Below, piece by piece: positions 6,380 to 15,000 of a DNA stretch of 15,000 nt. Positions within the stretch are counted from its first letter, which is position 1; every line of letters starts with the position of its first letter. Location of the stretch: NCBI GenBank assembly GCA_018398765.1, contig JAHBMJ010001569.1, positions 11,269 through 26,268 of the forward strand, read 5' to 3'. The translations under genes and the position numbers were made by a program. This DNA is from Chromera velia. Taxonomy: Eukaryota > Sar > Chromeraceae. The notes beneath the pieces are model-generated. The model saw nothing but the letters and a program-made list of their open reading frames with translations, had not been told where the DNA came from and did not search any database.

Positions 6380-8330
6380 ATGCAGACGCCCCAAGGAGAC
6401 GGGGGAGGCTCCAGTCTCCCACCGCTGTGGAAACAAATCCCTGTGACTTCCTGCCTGACGTACCCGATAAATCTGATGAATGCAAAGCTGACATGCCAAA
6501 AATTCATGGCGAGGATAGAAGGACCCAACCTGTTGGCTGCAGGAAAGGGCTGTAATCTTGTTGTTGCCAATTTTCGGTTTGCTCATCTAATCAGACAGCA
6601 GGACGGGCTTATTGGGCTCTATAGGGGGTTTGGGTGTTTTCTTTTGCATTCTATACTCAGAGACGGAATCTGCAGGGCTTTGCTGAACTATCCTCCCTTG
6701 CGCTCGCTCATGGCAGTCGTCACCCGACAAGCATCTGGCGTGTACGCTTTGTTCCTGCGGTTCGTAGTGGACACCACAAAAATGCTCGGAATAACGCAAG
6801 CAGTAGTGGAGAGCGGGGGAAATGCAGATGGGACAAGTGAGGCGGCATCGGGTGGAGAAGAGGGAGAGGGAATGTCACCGTCTCCTCTGCTTGCACGGTA
6901 TCTGTCGGAGACGGTGACTTACCCGGTTTTGACGATCATGACGAGGGTGGCTGTGTTCGACCGGGGTCCGGGTCTTGCCGCCCTTTCCTATTGGGACTGT
7001 GTGCGACTGAGTGTGCGGCTCGACGGGTGAGTAGGGAGTAGGGGGCGGGGGAACGGGGAGGGGAAGACAGTCGGTGCAGAAAGAATGTTTTGCTCTCAGT
7101 CTGGGTACCCAGGCGCGGAAATTATTGGAGAGCTTTGTGTTTCGCTATTTTTACTTTGTAGACTCCTCTTTGTTTTCCCTGATTTCTTCTTTCTTCTGAC
7201 TTCATATCAGTTCAGTCGAGCAAGTAGAACTTCAGCCTACCGTCTCTTGATGTAAAGCTAGGAAGGACCTTGAAGGAGACTTCCATGAACGTGGACTGCC
7301 AGGGGTTAGACTCCGCCGGCTTATGGTTCGTGCATTATGCATTCATTTATTCATTCATTCATTTATTCATTCATACATCGATTCATTGATTCATTCATTC
7401 ATTCGTTCAGTCAGTCGGTCAGTCAGTGCGAGTGTAGAGAGGGGGGAAGTGGAAAACAGAGCTGTCTGTCTGTGACTGTGCGTGCGGAATGTCTAGCAAG
7501 TTTCGTGGAAGAGGACTGGGAGAAAGACGGAGCGAATTCAAGGGAACAGGAATGTAAGACAGAGAAGAAAGATAGAGTGTTGACGGATGGGCAACTCAAG
7601 TCCAGTCAGCCAATCCGATGAGACCTCCGACTTCTTTTGTTGCTTGATAGAGACCTTGTATAGTTGATGGATGGGCCTGTGGAAAGAAGGGGATGAGTGC
7701 ACGCACGTGAGGAACAAAAGAGACAGACGTGGGAGAAGGAAGTCGGGGCATGCAGGCTCGATCCCGGCAACGTCGTAAGGGAAAAGAGGCAACAAAGAAG
7801 ATGGACGGAAAATCTCGTGACGCCACGTGTAATGTGCATCTATCTGCTTGCTTTGTGCATCTCTCTGCAGGTTGGGATCACTTTTTTCAGGTTTCGTTCC
7901 TTATCTGCTGTCGCTGATGCTGGAAGACTTCGCCGGCCGCAAGAGCGCAGAGATCGGCGCAAAGCAAAAAATGGCAGCACAGGAAATTTCTGTTCTCAAA
8001 TTGGCAGTGAGTACTGGATTGGGTTTGGTGACTCAACCGCTCTGGTCGCTTTGCATCGTCCAGAGGGCCTGTAGTAACCTGAAGGGGTTGTGTCGTTCTG
8101 AGACGTCGGCAGGTGATGTGATGCGTTCCTTCGCTTTCAGAGGACTTTTTGTTCAAACGGTTCTGATCAGCTCGTTGCTTGTGCTCAATTTGAACCTTTT
8201 GAGGTGGGCTCGGGAGCTGGAGGAGGAGGAGCAAGAAAGGGGGGGGGGCGGGGGCGGCGGTAGGAGAGGACGGGGCTGGGAACGAGATGGTGCTTTTCGT
8301 CTGAAAGAGGAGTCAGAGTGGTTCGAGTAA
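6380..8330 (+). CDS. Divergent mitochondrial carrier protein, MTCH-like (two exons)
   Basis: Exon 1 is 6380-7026, intron 7027-7870, exon 2 is 7871-8330, giving 368 residues ending in TAA. The junction is phase 2: GG from exon 1 plus G from exon 2. Three carrier-type repeats are visible: TYPINLMNAKL (about 27-37) with GLIGLYRGFG (76-85); TYPVLTIMTR (180-189) with SLFSGFVPYLL (219-229), which lies across the splice junction; and TQPLWSLCIVQR (270-281) with FRGLF (305-309). Each has the Pro of the carrier signature but lacks most charged residues, as in the MTCH1/MTCH2 family of outer-membrane carrier homologs rather than metabolite transporters. Known family roles concern outer-membrane protein insertion and apoptosis signalling; the role here is inferred. 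Residues 143-168 form an acidic Gly/Ser linker. The C-terminus is Glu-rich then Gly/Arg-rich. The ATG is chosen because an in-frame TGA lies 9 bp upstream, but an upstream exon cannot be excluded. Confidence 0.72.
7027..7870 (+). other. Spliceosomal intron of the carrier gene
   Basis: Donor GG|GTGAGTAGG and acceptor CATCTCTCTGCAG|G. It spans 844 nt. The two exons join in frame exactly within the conserved block before SLFSGFVP, which fixes both sites. The intron contains a degenerate ATTC microsatellite (about 7340-7410) running into CAGT/CGGT repeats. Open frames inside it are noise. Confidence 0.75.
7339..7430. repeat. Degenerate (ATTC)n / (CAGT)n microsatellite in the intron
   Basis: ATTCATTTATTCATTC-type units from about 7339 to 7407 pass into GTCAGTCGGTCAGTCAGT units. 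The short open frame across it reads only His-Ser-Phe-Ile repeats. Confidence 0.85.
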
Positions 8331-9093
8331 TTTGAAGGGGAGTGAACGACGTTGTTTGATGGAAGGGTAATTGAAAAGAGAAAGGCGATCGGTGGAAGAG
8401 ACATCGACGTGCAATTTTGAAGATTATGCAGATTGAGTGATTGAATTTTGTTGGGTGATTCACGGGCAATCAGGTCAGGAAGGACATGAGGTAGTGTTTA
8501 AAGTGCGGCTTGAATCGCCTTTCATATTGAAAATTTCCTGTCAGTGCCACTCTCTCAGTGGCGTACGTAGGCGTACGTCACAGCCTACACGGTGTGTTCA
8601 CTGTGGTAGGGCAGCTAGGCTTGCATGTTAAACGCATATATACAATCAAAATATTGTAAATCTCATACCAGATCTCGTGCTTGAATATTGAAGCTTCAAG
8701 CCTTAGCTGAAGCCTTTCTTGCTTGTGTTTACTTGCCGAACCGTCCCCGCCGACTCCCTAGAACGATAGGCACTTATCCGTTTCTCTCTAGGTTTCTCTT
8801 GATGGCGATAGTGTATAGATCTCCGACACACAGCTAGACACACAGTTATTATAGTAAGAATATGATAAGATTTTATGTTCCGGGAATCCCCAAATGAACC
8901 CTAAACATTAATTCAATATCTTAGTTGATTGATTGAATGTAATTGAATGCGTAATTTTTTAAAGTCATAATGATGTTAAGTACATTCGGTTCAGTGAATG
9001 TGTAATTGATGGATTTGGACAACAATAGTAGCTCAAGAAAAGATTTAGTAATCAGACCGTAATCTGCATCCTTATGTTTTTCAACGTTTTCCT
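8331..9093. other. 3' flank of carrier gene, no gene seen
   Basis: Downstream of the carrier stop. No AATAAA signal close to the stop and no coding domain on either strand. A GGCGTACGTAGGCGTACGTCA stretch (near 8560-8580) holds a short direct repeat, GGCGTACGT. From about 8640 onward the sequence becomes AT-rich. Confidence 0.5.
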
Positions 9094-9117
9094 TTAGTTA
9101 GTTAGTTAGTTAGTTAG
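9094..9117. repeat. (TTAG)n microsatellite
   Basis: About six tandem TTAG units, uninterrupted. The tract is far too short to be a telomere, and the unit is the 4-mer TTAG, not TTTAGGG or TTAGGG. Confidence 0.9.
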
Positions 9118-9539
9118 AGGATGCCTAACCCCAGTTCGAGCACTAATTATTAAGCTTCCGGGCGTCATAACACACTCACAAGACCTTAGTCACTTCCGCG
9201 CGCAAAGCGTGCACACTTACTTGTATATAAGTTGCGGACTGCATGCATGCATGTGCATGCCGGGATCCATGCATGATGACCTAGCTTTGTGTATGTGAGA
9301 GATGCACCGCGTTCAATGTATAATACGCGGTGAGCACTGCGCTTCGCTCCATGCTCAATGGACCCGGTCGGGGTTCGACCCGATAGACTAGGGTATGCGT
9401 TTTTGGCAGACTGAAAATGATTGAAAGTAGAAAGAAAAAAATATGCATATACAGTCGGCCATGATGTATGAGAAATAGAAAATTCCATGGGATAAGTGAA
9501 TGTGTAGTATACAGTTTTCATTAACTTTCAGTCGAAGGT
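9118..9539. other. Unassigned region with two hairpins
   Basis: Perfect stems CACCGCG/CGCGGTG (9305-9311 with 9326-9332) and TCGGG/CCCGA around GTTCGA (9368-9372 with 9379-9383). The second resembles a tRNA T-arm, but no matching acceptor, D-arm or anticodon arm was found. The minus-strand open frame here (9521-9186) has no recognisable domain and contains simple CATGCATG repeats. Confidence 0.5.
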
Positions 9540-10012
9540 TTGACTAAAAGTTAACAAATCTTGTTATTCTATTTTTTAATCAGAAAGAGAACTTCAAAGT
9601 TTTTTATGATAGTTTTTATAGCCACAAATTGGCTAACAGTTCTCTTATTGGAACCTTAGGGTCAAGAGGGACATTAAAAAAAAGAATATTTATAAAATAA
9701 TTATTAACATTATGAATTGAATCATAGTTAATCATGGTAAATAAACCATAATGGTAATTAATTGTTATACGCATACTAGTACTAATTTATATTTGAACGA
9801 TAATCATTAATTTTTATCGTTTGATTATAATGATGTATTATATACTAATGAATATTTGATATTGTTCTACATCGGGATCTTCATTAATAATGAATGATCT
9901 TAAATAGGATCTTAACGTTATAAATGCATACTAACATGTTATATCAGTGTTAAAATAGTAACATAATTGACAATCGCCTTATATTATCACTTGTCAGGCT
10001 CAGGAACTAACT
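9540..10012. other. AT-rich region upstream of the 10-bp minisatellite
   Basis: Very AT-rich, with many ATTAAT/TAAT words and small imperfect palindromes such as ATGGT-AAATAA-ACCAT (9734-9749). No gene. It changes abruptly into the ACAGACAGAC array. Confidence 0.7.
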
Positions 10013-10020
10013 ACAAAAAC

Positions 10021-10730
10021 ACCGACAGACACCGACAGACACCGACAGACACCGACAGACACAGACAGACACAGACAGACACAGACAGACACAGACAGAC
10101 ACAGACAGACACAGACAGACACAGACAGACATACACAGACACACACAGATACAGACAGACACAGACAGACACAGACAGACACAGACAGACACAGACAGAC
10201 ACAGACAGACACAGACAGACACAGACAGACACAGACAGACATAAACAGACACAGACAGACATAGACAGACACAGACAGACACAGACAGACACAGACAGAT
10301 ACAGACAGATACAGACAGACACAGACAGACACAGACAGACACAGACAGATACAGACAGATATAGACAGACACAGACAGATACAGACAGACATACACAGAC
10401 AGATACAGACAGATACAGACAGACACAGACAGATACAGACAGACACAGATAGACATAGACAGACACAAACAGACACAGACAGACACAGACAGACAGACAC
10501 AGACAGACAGACAGAGACAGACACAGATAGACACAGACAGACACAGACAGACAGACACAGACAGACAGACACAGACAGACACAGACAGACACAGACAAAC
10601 ACAGACAGACACAGACAGACACAGACATACACAGATAGATACAGACAGACACAGACAGACACAGACAGACACAGACAGACACAGACAGACACAAACAGAC
10701 ACCGACAGACACCGACAGACATCCCGACAG
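10021..10730. repeat. 10-bp-period minisatellite (ACAGACAGAC)n
   Basis: About 70 units of a 10-bp repeat. The first four units are ACCGACAGAC; the centre is nearly pure ACAGACAGAC with TACAGACAGA-type single changes and a few 4- or 6-bp slips; ACCGACAGAC returns near 10692-10720. Because 10 is not a multiple of 3 and the unit yields no stop codon in most frames, long open frames occur on both strands. They are not genes. Confidence 0.97.
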
Positions 10731-11025
10731 ATACTGATAGACACAGACAGACACCGACCGACACCGACTGATACAGACTGATATAGATAGACACCGACAG
10801 ACACCGACAGAGACCGTGACAGACATTGACAGCTAGACACCAACAGACTCGGACAAGCACTCACAGACACAGAGAGACACCGACATATACCGAAAAACAC
10901 AGATAGACAATGATAGACACCAACAGACACCGACAGACACCAACAGAGACCAACAGAGGCCCACCGACACCAATAGATATGCACCGACAGTCTGATACAG
11001 AGAGACACCGACAGATACCGTCTAT
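10731..11025. repeat. Decayed right flank of the minisatellite
   Basis: Degenerate GACAC/GACAGA units (CACCGACAGA, CACCAACAGA, CTGATACAGA) with point changes and shifts. They gradually lose the 10-bp register until TATACAATAG. This is the expected edge of an array in which only the centre is kept uniform. Confidence 0.9.
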
Positions 11026-11641
11026 ACAATAGTCAAGCGCACCGCCTTGGGCAAACTTAAGAGGCGATACAACAAGAAGGAAAGTCGAATAAACTCGGTG
11101 TTCAAGAGGAGGGAGAGGGAAAAAACGCCGAAAGTGATGCGTTTACAATGCCTGCATGCAAAAAAAAAAAGAGGGAAAGAGAGAGAAATCGGGTAAGGTG
11201 ATACTCGAAGTGAACTATTTGACAGGTACGATGGTATCAGAGCATGCAGTGACCCTTAGTACTGTTCACACAATACACTTACTGAAGCAAAGGGGACGAT
11301 TGACGGCCGAATGTCAAAAGGGAAGAGGGGTCTAGAAACAACAGACAAGAAACCTGTTGAGCAGGTCAGAATGAGGCAAAGAACAATCAGAGGATGAACA
11401 ATACAGAGGTAAATACTAAACTAGAGGTTGTTCGTCAAATGGACAAGGAGGACAGACGGTGTGAACTGGTGAGGAGGCTGGGCTTCGGTAATGGTATGAT
11501 TTTTGCATATGAATATATGGTGCATGTTGTACGTATACGAAGGAGATGTATATTCATATAACTGGGGCCCATGAGTATATTTGAGCAAGGCACTCATCCA
11601 CTGCGTGTATGTGTGCATATCTATATATATATATATATAGA
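11026..11641. other. Unassigned region ending in (TA)n
   Basis: No gene supported. It contains a purine-rich stretch, a run of about 11 A (near 11160) and a (TA)n tract (about 11621-11639) directly next to the first ~400-bp tandem repeat. The minus-strand open frame 11699-11421 has no recognisable domain. Confidence 0.5.
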
Positions 11642-12052
11642 ACGGGATGCACCCAACCAGTTGGGTGAGTACCTTGGGGGGGTCCGCTAATTGATGCATA
11701 CTATCGAGGGCTTGGACATGTCTAAGTTGTATGCTGCCATGGGGCGGGGGCCACGGCAGCGAAGTATACTTTTCGAGACCGCACGCGCATCGTATGCATG
11801 TGTGACTCCATGTGAGTTATTCTTGAGGGGAACGTAATTACTATGCACAAACTAATTAACGCATGTGTGATCATGGCTCCGTGCGAGTTGCTTGAGGGTA
11901 TTTGAGGGGTATATTTTAGAACTCGGGCTATATCGACTGTGATAGAGACAGAACCAATCCCCCCCTCAAAAATAAAAAAATGCGTTATACGAGTGCGTGC
12001 AATCTCAGGGCCTCTCGGCTAATCTCAGCAGAGCTGAGCTGCCCCCTGAGGC
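11642..12052. repeat. ~400-bp tandem repeat, copy 1
   Basis: Begins ACGGGATGCACCCAAC and ends CCCCCTGAGGC. The same order of blocks recurs 468 bp downstream: the palindrome ACCCAAC-CA-GTTGGGT, TCCGCTAATTGATGCA, CTAAGTTGTAT, GAGTTGCTTGAGG, GACAGAACC, an A-rich stretch, and CTCAGC-AGA-GCTGAG. It carries no recognisable coding capacity. It resembles a non-autonomous transposon or satellite monomer. Confidence 0.85.
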
Positions 12053-12109
12053 AACCATAAAAAAAAATGGCAAGATTCAGGTGCATTACTGTATGATTGG
12101 CCTACAGTA
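12053..12109. other. Spacer between the ~400-bp repeats
   Basis: Short unique linker with a run of A (12058-12067). No feature. Confidence 0.5.
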
Positions 12110-12505
12110 ACGGGATGCACCCAACTAGTTGGGTGAGTGCCTCGTGGGGGTCCGCTAATTGATGCACACCATCGCGGGCTTGGGCATATCTAAGTTGTAT
12201 ACTACCATGGAGCGGGAGCCACGGCAGCAAAGTATGTTTTTTGGGACTGCGCGCACATCGTATGCATATGCAACTCCGTGCGAGTTATTTTTGAGAGGCA
12301 TGTATGCACAAAGTAATTATAAGGCATATGCAATCGCAGCTGCATGCGAGTTGCTTGAGGGGCATATTTTGGAACTCAGGCGACACCGACCATGACAGAG
12401 ACAGAACCGATCCCCCCCCAAAAAATAAAAAAATGTGTTATGCGAGTGCGTGCGATCTCAAGGCCTTTCGGCTGATCTCAGCAGAGCTGAGCTACCCCCC
12501 GAGGC
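12110..12505. repeat. ~400-bp tandem repeat, copy 2
   Basis: Partner of 11642-12052, with several small deletions. The terminal palindrome keeps its stem (ACCCAAC-TA-GTTGGGT) while the 2-base loop differs, and CTCAGC-AGA-GCTGAG is unchanged. Short open frames on it are not genes. Confidence 0.85.
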
Positions 12506-13153
12506 GATTAGTAACTTCTTTCATTTAAAATCCCCGGTCGGTACCTAGCTGCCACCTGCGATACACGACGACGCGCGATAGATGCGCGTGCTGTAGCCAT
12601 CGTTTGTCATTTGTCTGGCCAGTGTTGCCCTCGGTTCCAGCTTCAAAGAGGGAGTCATTGCAACGATTATGTTGATAAAAGAAAAGTCCACATGTAGAGC
12701 TTGCCAGAGTGAGCCTCCTTTCGTCCACCATTAGCTATAGGATGTAAACAATTAAGCCCATTACAGTGGGAGTCTCCTTTTATCCACCATCAGAGACGAA
12801 ACCTCGCTCAGTCTGCGTGGAGAGCTCCGGGTCCTCAGATTATAACCCCCCCCTCAATTTACTTGGTAAGCCGGCTCTAGAGCCGGCTAGAGTGTGGCTC
12901 TCCCTTTGCCCGCCTTAGGCTATTTCCACCCCCGCTCACTGGTAGTGACACACCTCTTCGAAAACGGAGCCCGACTACCCCTCAGTAACGAGACTGGTCA
13001 GAGACTCTCCATGCTGTTAACACTCTGAAGGGGGGTGTGCATGGGCAGTCACTGTGGTTAGGAGCTGTCACCGTCCTAATACCCTTCTGATAACAGGCTG
13101 CTGTTCTGGTGAAAGATGTGACTTTGAGGGCAATTCTAATACATCAATAGAGT
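12506..13153. other. Unassigned region before the composite satellite
   Basis: No gene supported. It holds a degenerate duplicated motif: AGTGAGCCTCCTTTCGTCCACC (about 12708-12729) recurs as GTGGGAGTCTCCTTTTATCCACC (about 12767-12788), with a fainter echo near 12890-12915. It also holds the 20-bp palindrome listed separately. Confidence 0.5.
12869..12888. repeat. Perfect 20-bp palindrome
   Basis: AGCCGGCTCTAGAGCCGGCT is perfectly self-complementary with no loop. It could be a binding site for a dimeric protein or a cruciform seed. No gene lies adjacent, so function is unknown. Confidence 0.9.
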
Positions 13154-14074
13154 TGGGAGCGCGGCGAGGCGCAGAAACAGTCACCGTGGCGGACAGTGGT
13201 TTGGATTCTGAGGTGCGTGCCTTAGAGCTGAGCCACCCTCTCTTTGCCGTAGAGCTGGGCTTCCCAATCTTATATTTCTGAGGAGCGTGCTCTAAAACTG
13301 AGCCGCCCTTCCTCTCGCTTTCTCCTGCCTTAAAGCTGGGCTTTCCAACCTCGTGTGGAGTGCGTACATCGGTGTACATGCTTTAAAGCTGAGCTGCGAC
13401 GTGTGGATAGAGAGGGAGATGGAGTCGGCATGCGGATGGAGAGGGAGATGGAGTCGGTGTGTGGATAGAGAGAGAGATGAAGTCGGTGTGCAGATGGTGA
13501 AGGAGATTGGGTCGGGAGCGTGGCGGGGCGCAGTGGTTTAGATTTTGAGGTGTGTGCCCTGAAGCTGAGCCACCCTCTCTTTACCCTAGAGCTGGGCTTC
13601 CTAATCTTCTATTTCTGAGGAGCGTGCTCTAGAACTGAGCCGCCCTTCCTCCTGCTTTCTCCTGCCTTAAGGCTGAGCTTTCCGACCTCGTGTGGAGTGC
13701 GTACATGCTTTAAAGCTAAGCTGTAACATATGGATGGAGAGGGAGATAGAGTTGGTGTGCGGATGGAGAGGGAGATGGAGTCAGCGTCTAGATGGAGAAG
13801 GAGATGGAGTCGGTATGTGGATGGCGAAGGAGACTAGGTCGGAAGCACGGCAGGGCATAGAGACAGTGGCTGACAGTGGTTTAGATTCTGAGGTGTGTGC
13901 CCTAGAGCTGAGCCGCCCTCTCTTTGCCCTAGAGCTGGGCTTCCCAATCTCGTATTTCTAAGGAGCGTGCTCTAGAACTGAGCCGCCCTTCCTCCCGCTT
14001 TCTCCTGCCTTAAGGCTGAGCTTTCCGACCTCGTGTGGAGTGCGTGTATGCTCTAGAGCTGAGCTGCGACGTAT
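13154..14074. repeat. Composite satellite, three ~340-bp units
   Basis: The anchor GGTTTAGATTCTGAGG recurs at 13198, 13535 and 13878 (periods 337 and 343). Each unit holds the ordered blocks CTGAGCCACCCTCTCTTTGCC, GAGCTGGGCTTCC, GGAGCGTGCTCTAGAACTGAG, CTTTCTCCTGCCTTAA and CTCGTGTGGAGTGCGT. In the first two units a short GATGGAGAGGGAGATGGAGT minisatellite of 3-4 copies follows; the third unit runs into its expanded version. Open frames that repeat VADSGLDSEV and similar peptides are shadows of the repeat. Confidence 0.9.
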
Positions 14075-14695
14075 AGATGGAAAGGGAGATTGAGTCGGCG
14101 TATGGATACGTGTGGATGGAGAGGGAAATGGAGTCGGCGTCTGGATGGAGAGGGAAATGGAGTCGGTATGCAGATAAAGAAGGAGACTAGAGAACGAGAT
14201 GGAGTCAGCGTGTAGATAAAGATGGAGATGGAGACGCGGCGTCTAGATGGAGAAGGAGATAGAGTCGGCGTCTGGTTGGGGAGGAAGATGGAGTCAGCGT
14301 GCGGATGAGGAGGGGGATGGGGATGGCGTCCGAATAGAGAGGGAGATGAAGTTAGCATGTGGATGGGGAGGGAGGTAGAGTCAGGATATGGACTAGGGTA
14401 GGGATGGGGAGGGAGATGGAGTTAGCATGCAGATGGTGGAGGGAGATCAAGCCGTCGTGTAGATGGAGAGGGAAATGGAATAGGTGTGCGGATGGGGAGG
14501 GAGATGAAGTCGGCGTGTAGATGGAGAGGGAGATGGAGTCGGTATATGGATGGAGAGGGAGCTAGATAGAGTCGGTGTATCGATGGAGAGGGAAATGGAA
14601 TAGGCGTACGAATGGGGAGGGAGATGGAGTCAGCGTGCAAATAGAAAAGGAGATGGAGTTAGTGTATGGATAGAGAGGGAGATTGGATTCGACAT
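14075..14695. repeat. Expanded ~29-bp minisatellite
   Basis: About 20 degenerate tandem copies of GGATGGAGAGGGAGATGGAG followed by TCGGCGTGT, a strongly purine-rich unit. The same unit appears in only 3-4 copies at 13404-13510 and 13730-13845. Minus-strand open frames rich in Pro/Ser/Arg are artefacts of composition. Confidence 0.92.
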
Positions 14696-14696
14696 G

Positions 14697-14990
14697 GCTG
14701 TGCAGTGCCTTAGAGCTAGGCCTGCTGCTGACTGCGTATGTAAATGTGCAGTACCCTAGAGTTAGGCCTCCTCCTGACTTCGTGTTTATAAATGTGCAGT
14801 GCCCTAGAGTTAGGCCTCCTACTGACTACGTATTTAAATGTGCAGTACCGTAGTCTAAGAGTTGGGCCCCCTGCTTACTGCATGTTTGAATGTGCAGTGC
14901 CCTAGAGTTGGGCCTCTTGCTGACTGCGTGTTTAAATATATAATGCCCTAGAGCTGGGCTTCTTACTGACTGTGTGTGAGAATAACATTC
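14697..14990. repeat. ~46-bp tandem array
   Basis: Six copies of GTGCAGTGCCCTAGAGTTGG followed by GCCTCCTGCTGACTGCGTGTTTAAAT. Units start near 14701, 14747, 14795, 14841, 14893 and 14939; the fourth has a 5-6-bp insertion. The CCCTAGAG word links this array to the composite satellite upstream. Confidence 0.9.
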
Positions 14991-15000
14991 GATCGTACTA

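Noticed and set aside
6197-6586. Minus-strand 129-codon open frame
   Set aside because: Overlaps the promoter and exon 1 of the carrier gene in antisense; no domain.
9361-9385. T-arm-like GGGGTTCGACCC, possible tRNA
   Set aside because: No acceptor, D or anticodon arms at proper spacing on either strand.
10000-11029. Long open frames on both strands (up to 340 codons) across the ACAGACAGAC array
   Set aside because: They encode only a decamer peptide repeat (TDRHRQ or SVCVCL types) in several frames at once, as expected for a 10-bp repeat without stops.
11642-11690. Faint similarity of GTTGGGTGAGT...GGGGTCC to the 3' part of 5S rRNA
   Set aside because: The rest of the 5S sequence, including its internal promoter boxes, is absent.
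13054-13961. Two plus-strand open frames sharing VADSGLDSEV-type peptides
   Set aside because: The shared peptide follows from the ~340-bp satellite duplication; no start, splice or domain evidence.
14075-14990. Regular repeats of 29 and 46 bp that could be mistaken for a CRISPR array
   Set aside because: They are contiguous degenerate tandem repeats without unique spacers, and the window is eukaryotic.

Overview
The window looks like nuclear DNA of a eukaryote. It is rich in simple repeats and satellites, gene density is very low, and the one intact gene carries a spliceosomal GT-AG intron. The lineage cannot be fixed from the sequence alone; an alga or other protist genome loaded with transposons fits, and no bacterial, plasmid or organelle gene layout is present.

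Layout. 1-284 is a G-rich tract followed by a GA microsatellite. 341-1197 is unassigned. 1198-1396 and 1722-1920 are two direct copies of a 199-bp repeat separated by 325 bp. 2099-6115 (minus strand) is a decayed tyrosine-recombinase gene, the integrase type carried by DIRS/Ngaro-like retroelements and Cryptons. It has been split twice. A 2779-bp terminal-inverted-repeat element (2303-5081) lies between the central catalytic region and the C-terminal catalytic box. A 234-bp MITE (5529-5762) lies between the core-binding domain and the first catalytic box. In both cases, taking away the insert plus one copy of its candidate target-site duplication brings the two flanking reading frames back into register, so the nesting order can be read directly. 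The larger insert itself carries a broken, unrecognised minus-strand coding relic (3757-4457).

The only gene that looks functional is a two-exon plus-strand gene at 6380-8330. It encodes a 368-residue divergent mitochondrial-carrier-fold protein, closest in character to the MTCH (mitochondrial carrier homolog) outer-membrane family. A TATA-like box lies about 100 bp upstream of its ATG, and the recombinase relic ends about 160 bp further out in divergent orientation.

8331-15000 has no gene I can support. It holds an AT-rich stretch (9540-10012), a 10-bp-period ACAGACAGAC minisatellite with a decayed right flank (10021-11025), a pair of ~400-bp tandem repeats (11642-12505), a 20-bp perfect palindrome (12869-12888), and a composite satellite (13154-14990) made of a ~340-bp higher-order unit, a ~29-bp minisatellite and a ~46-bp array that share the word CCTAGAGCTG. 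Long open frames in these repeats are artefacts of repeat structure.

The most interesting content is the nested transposon stratigraphy in 1198-6115: host recombinase, two later insertions, possible split direct repeats downstream, and six premature stops that are all TAG.
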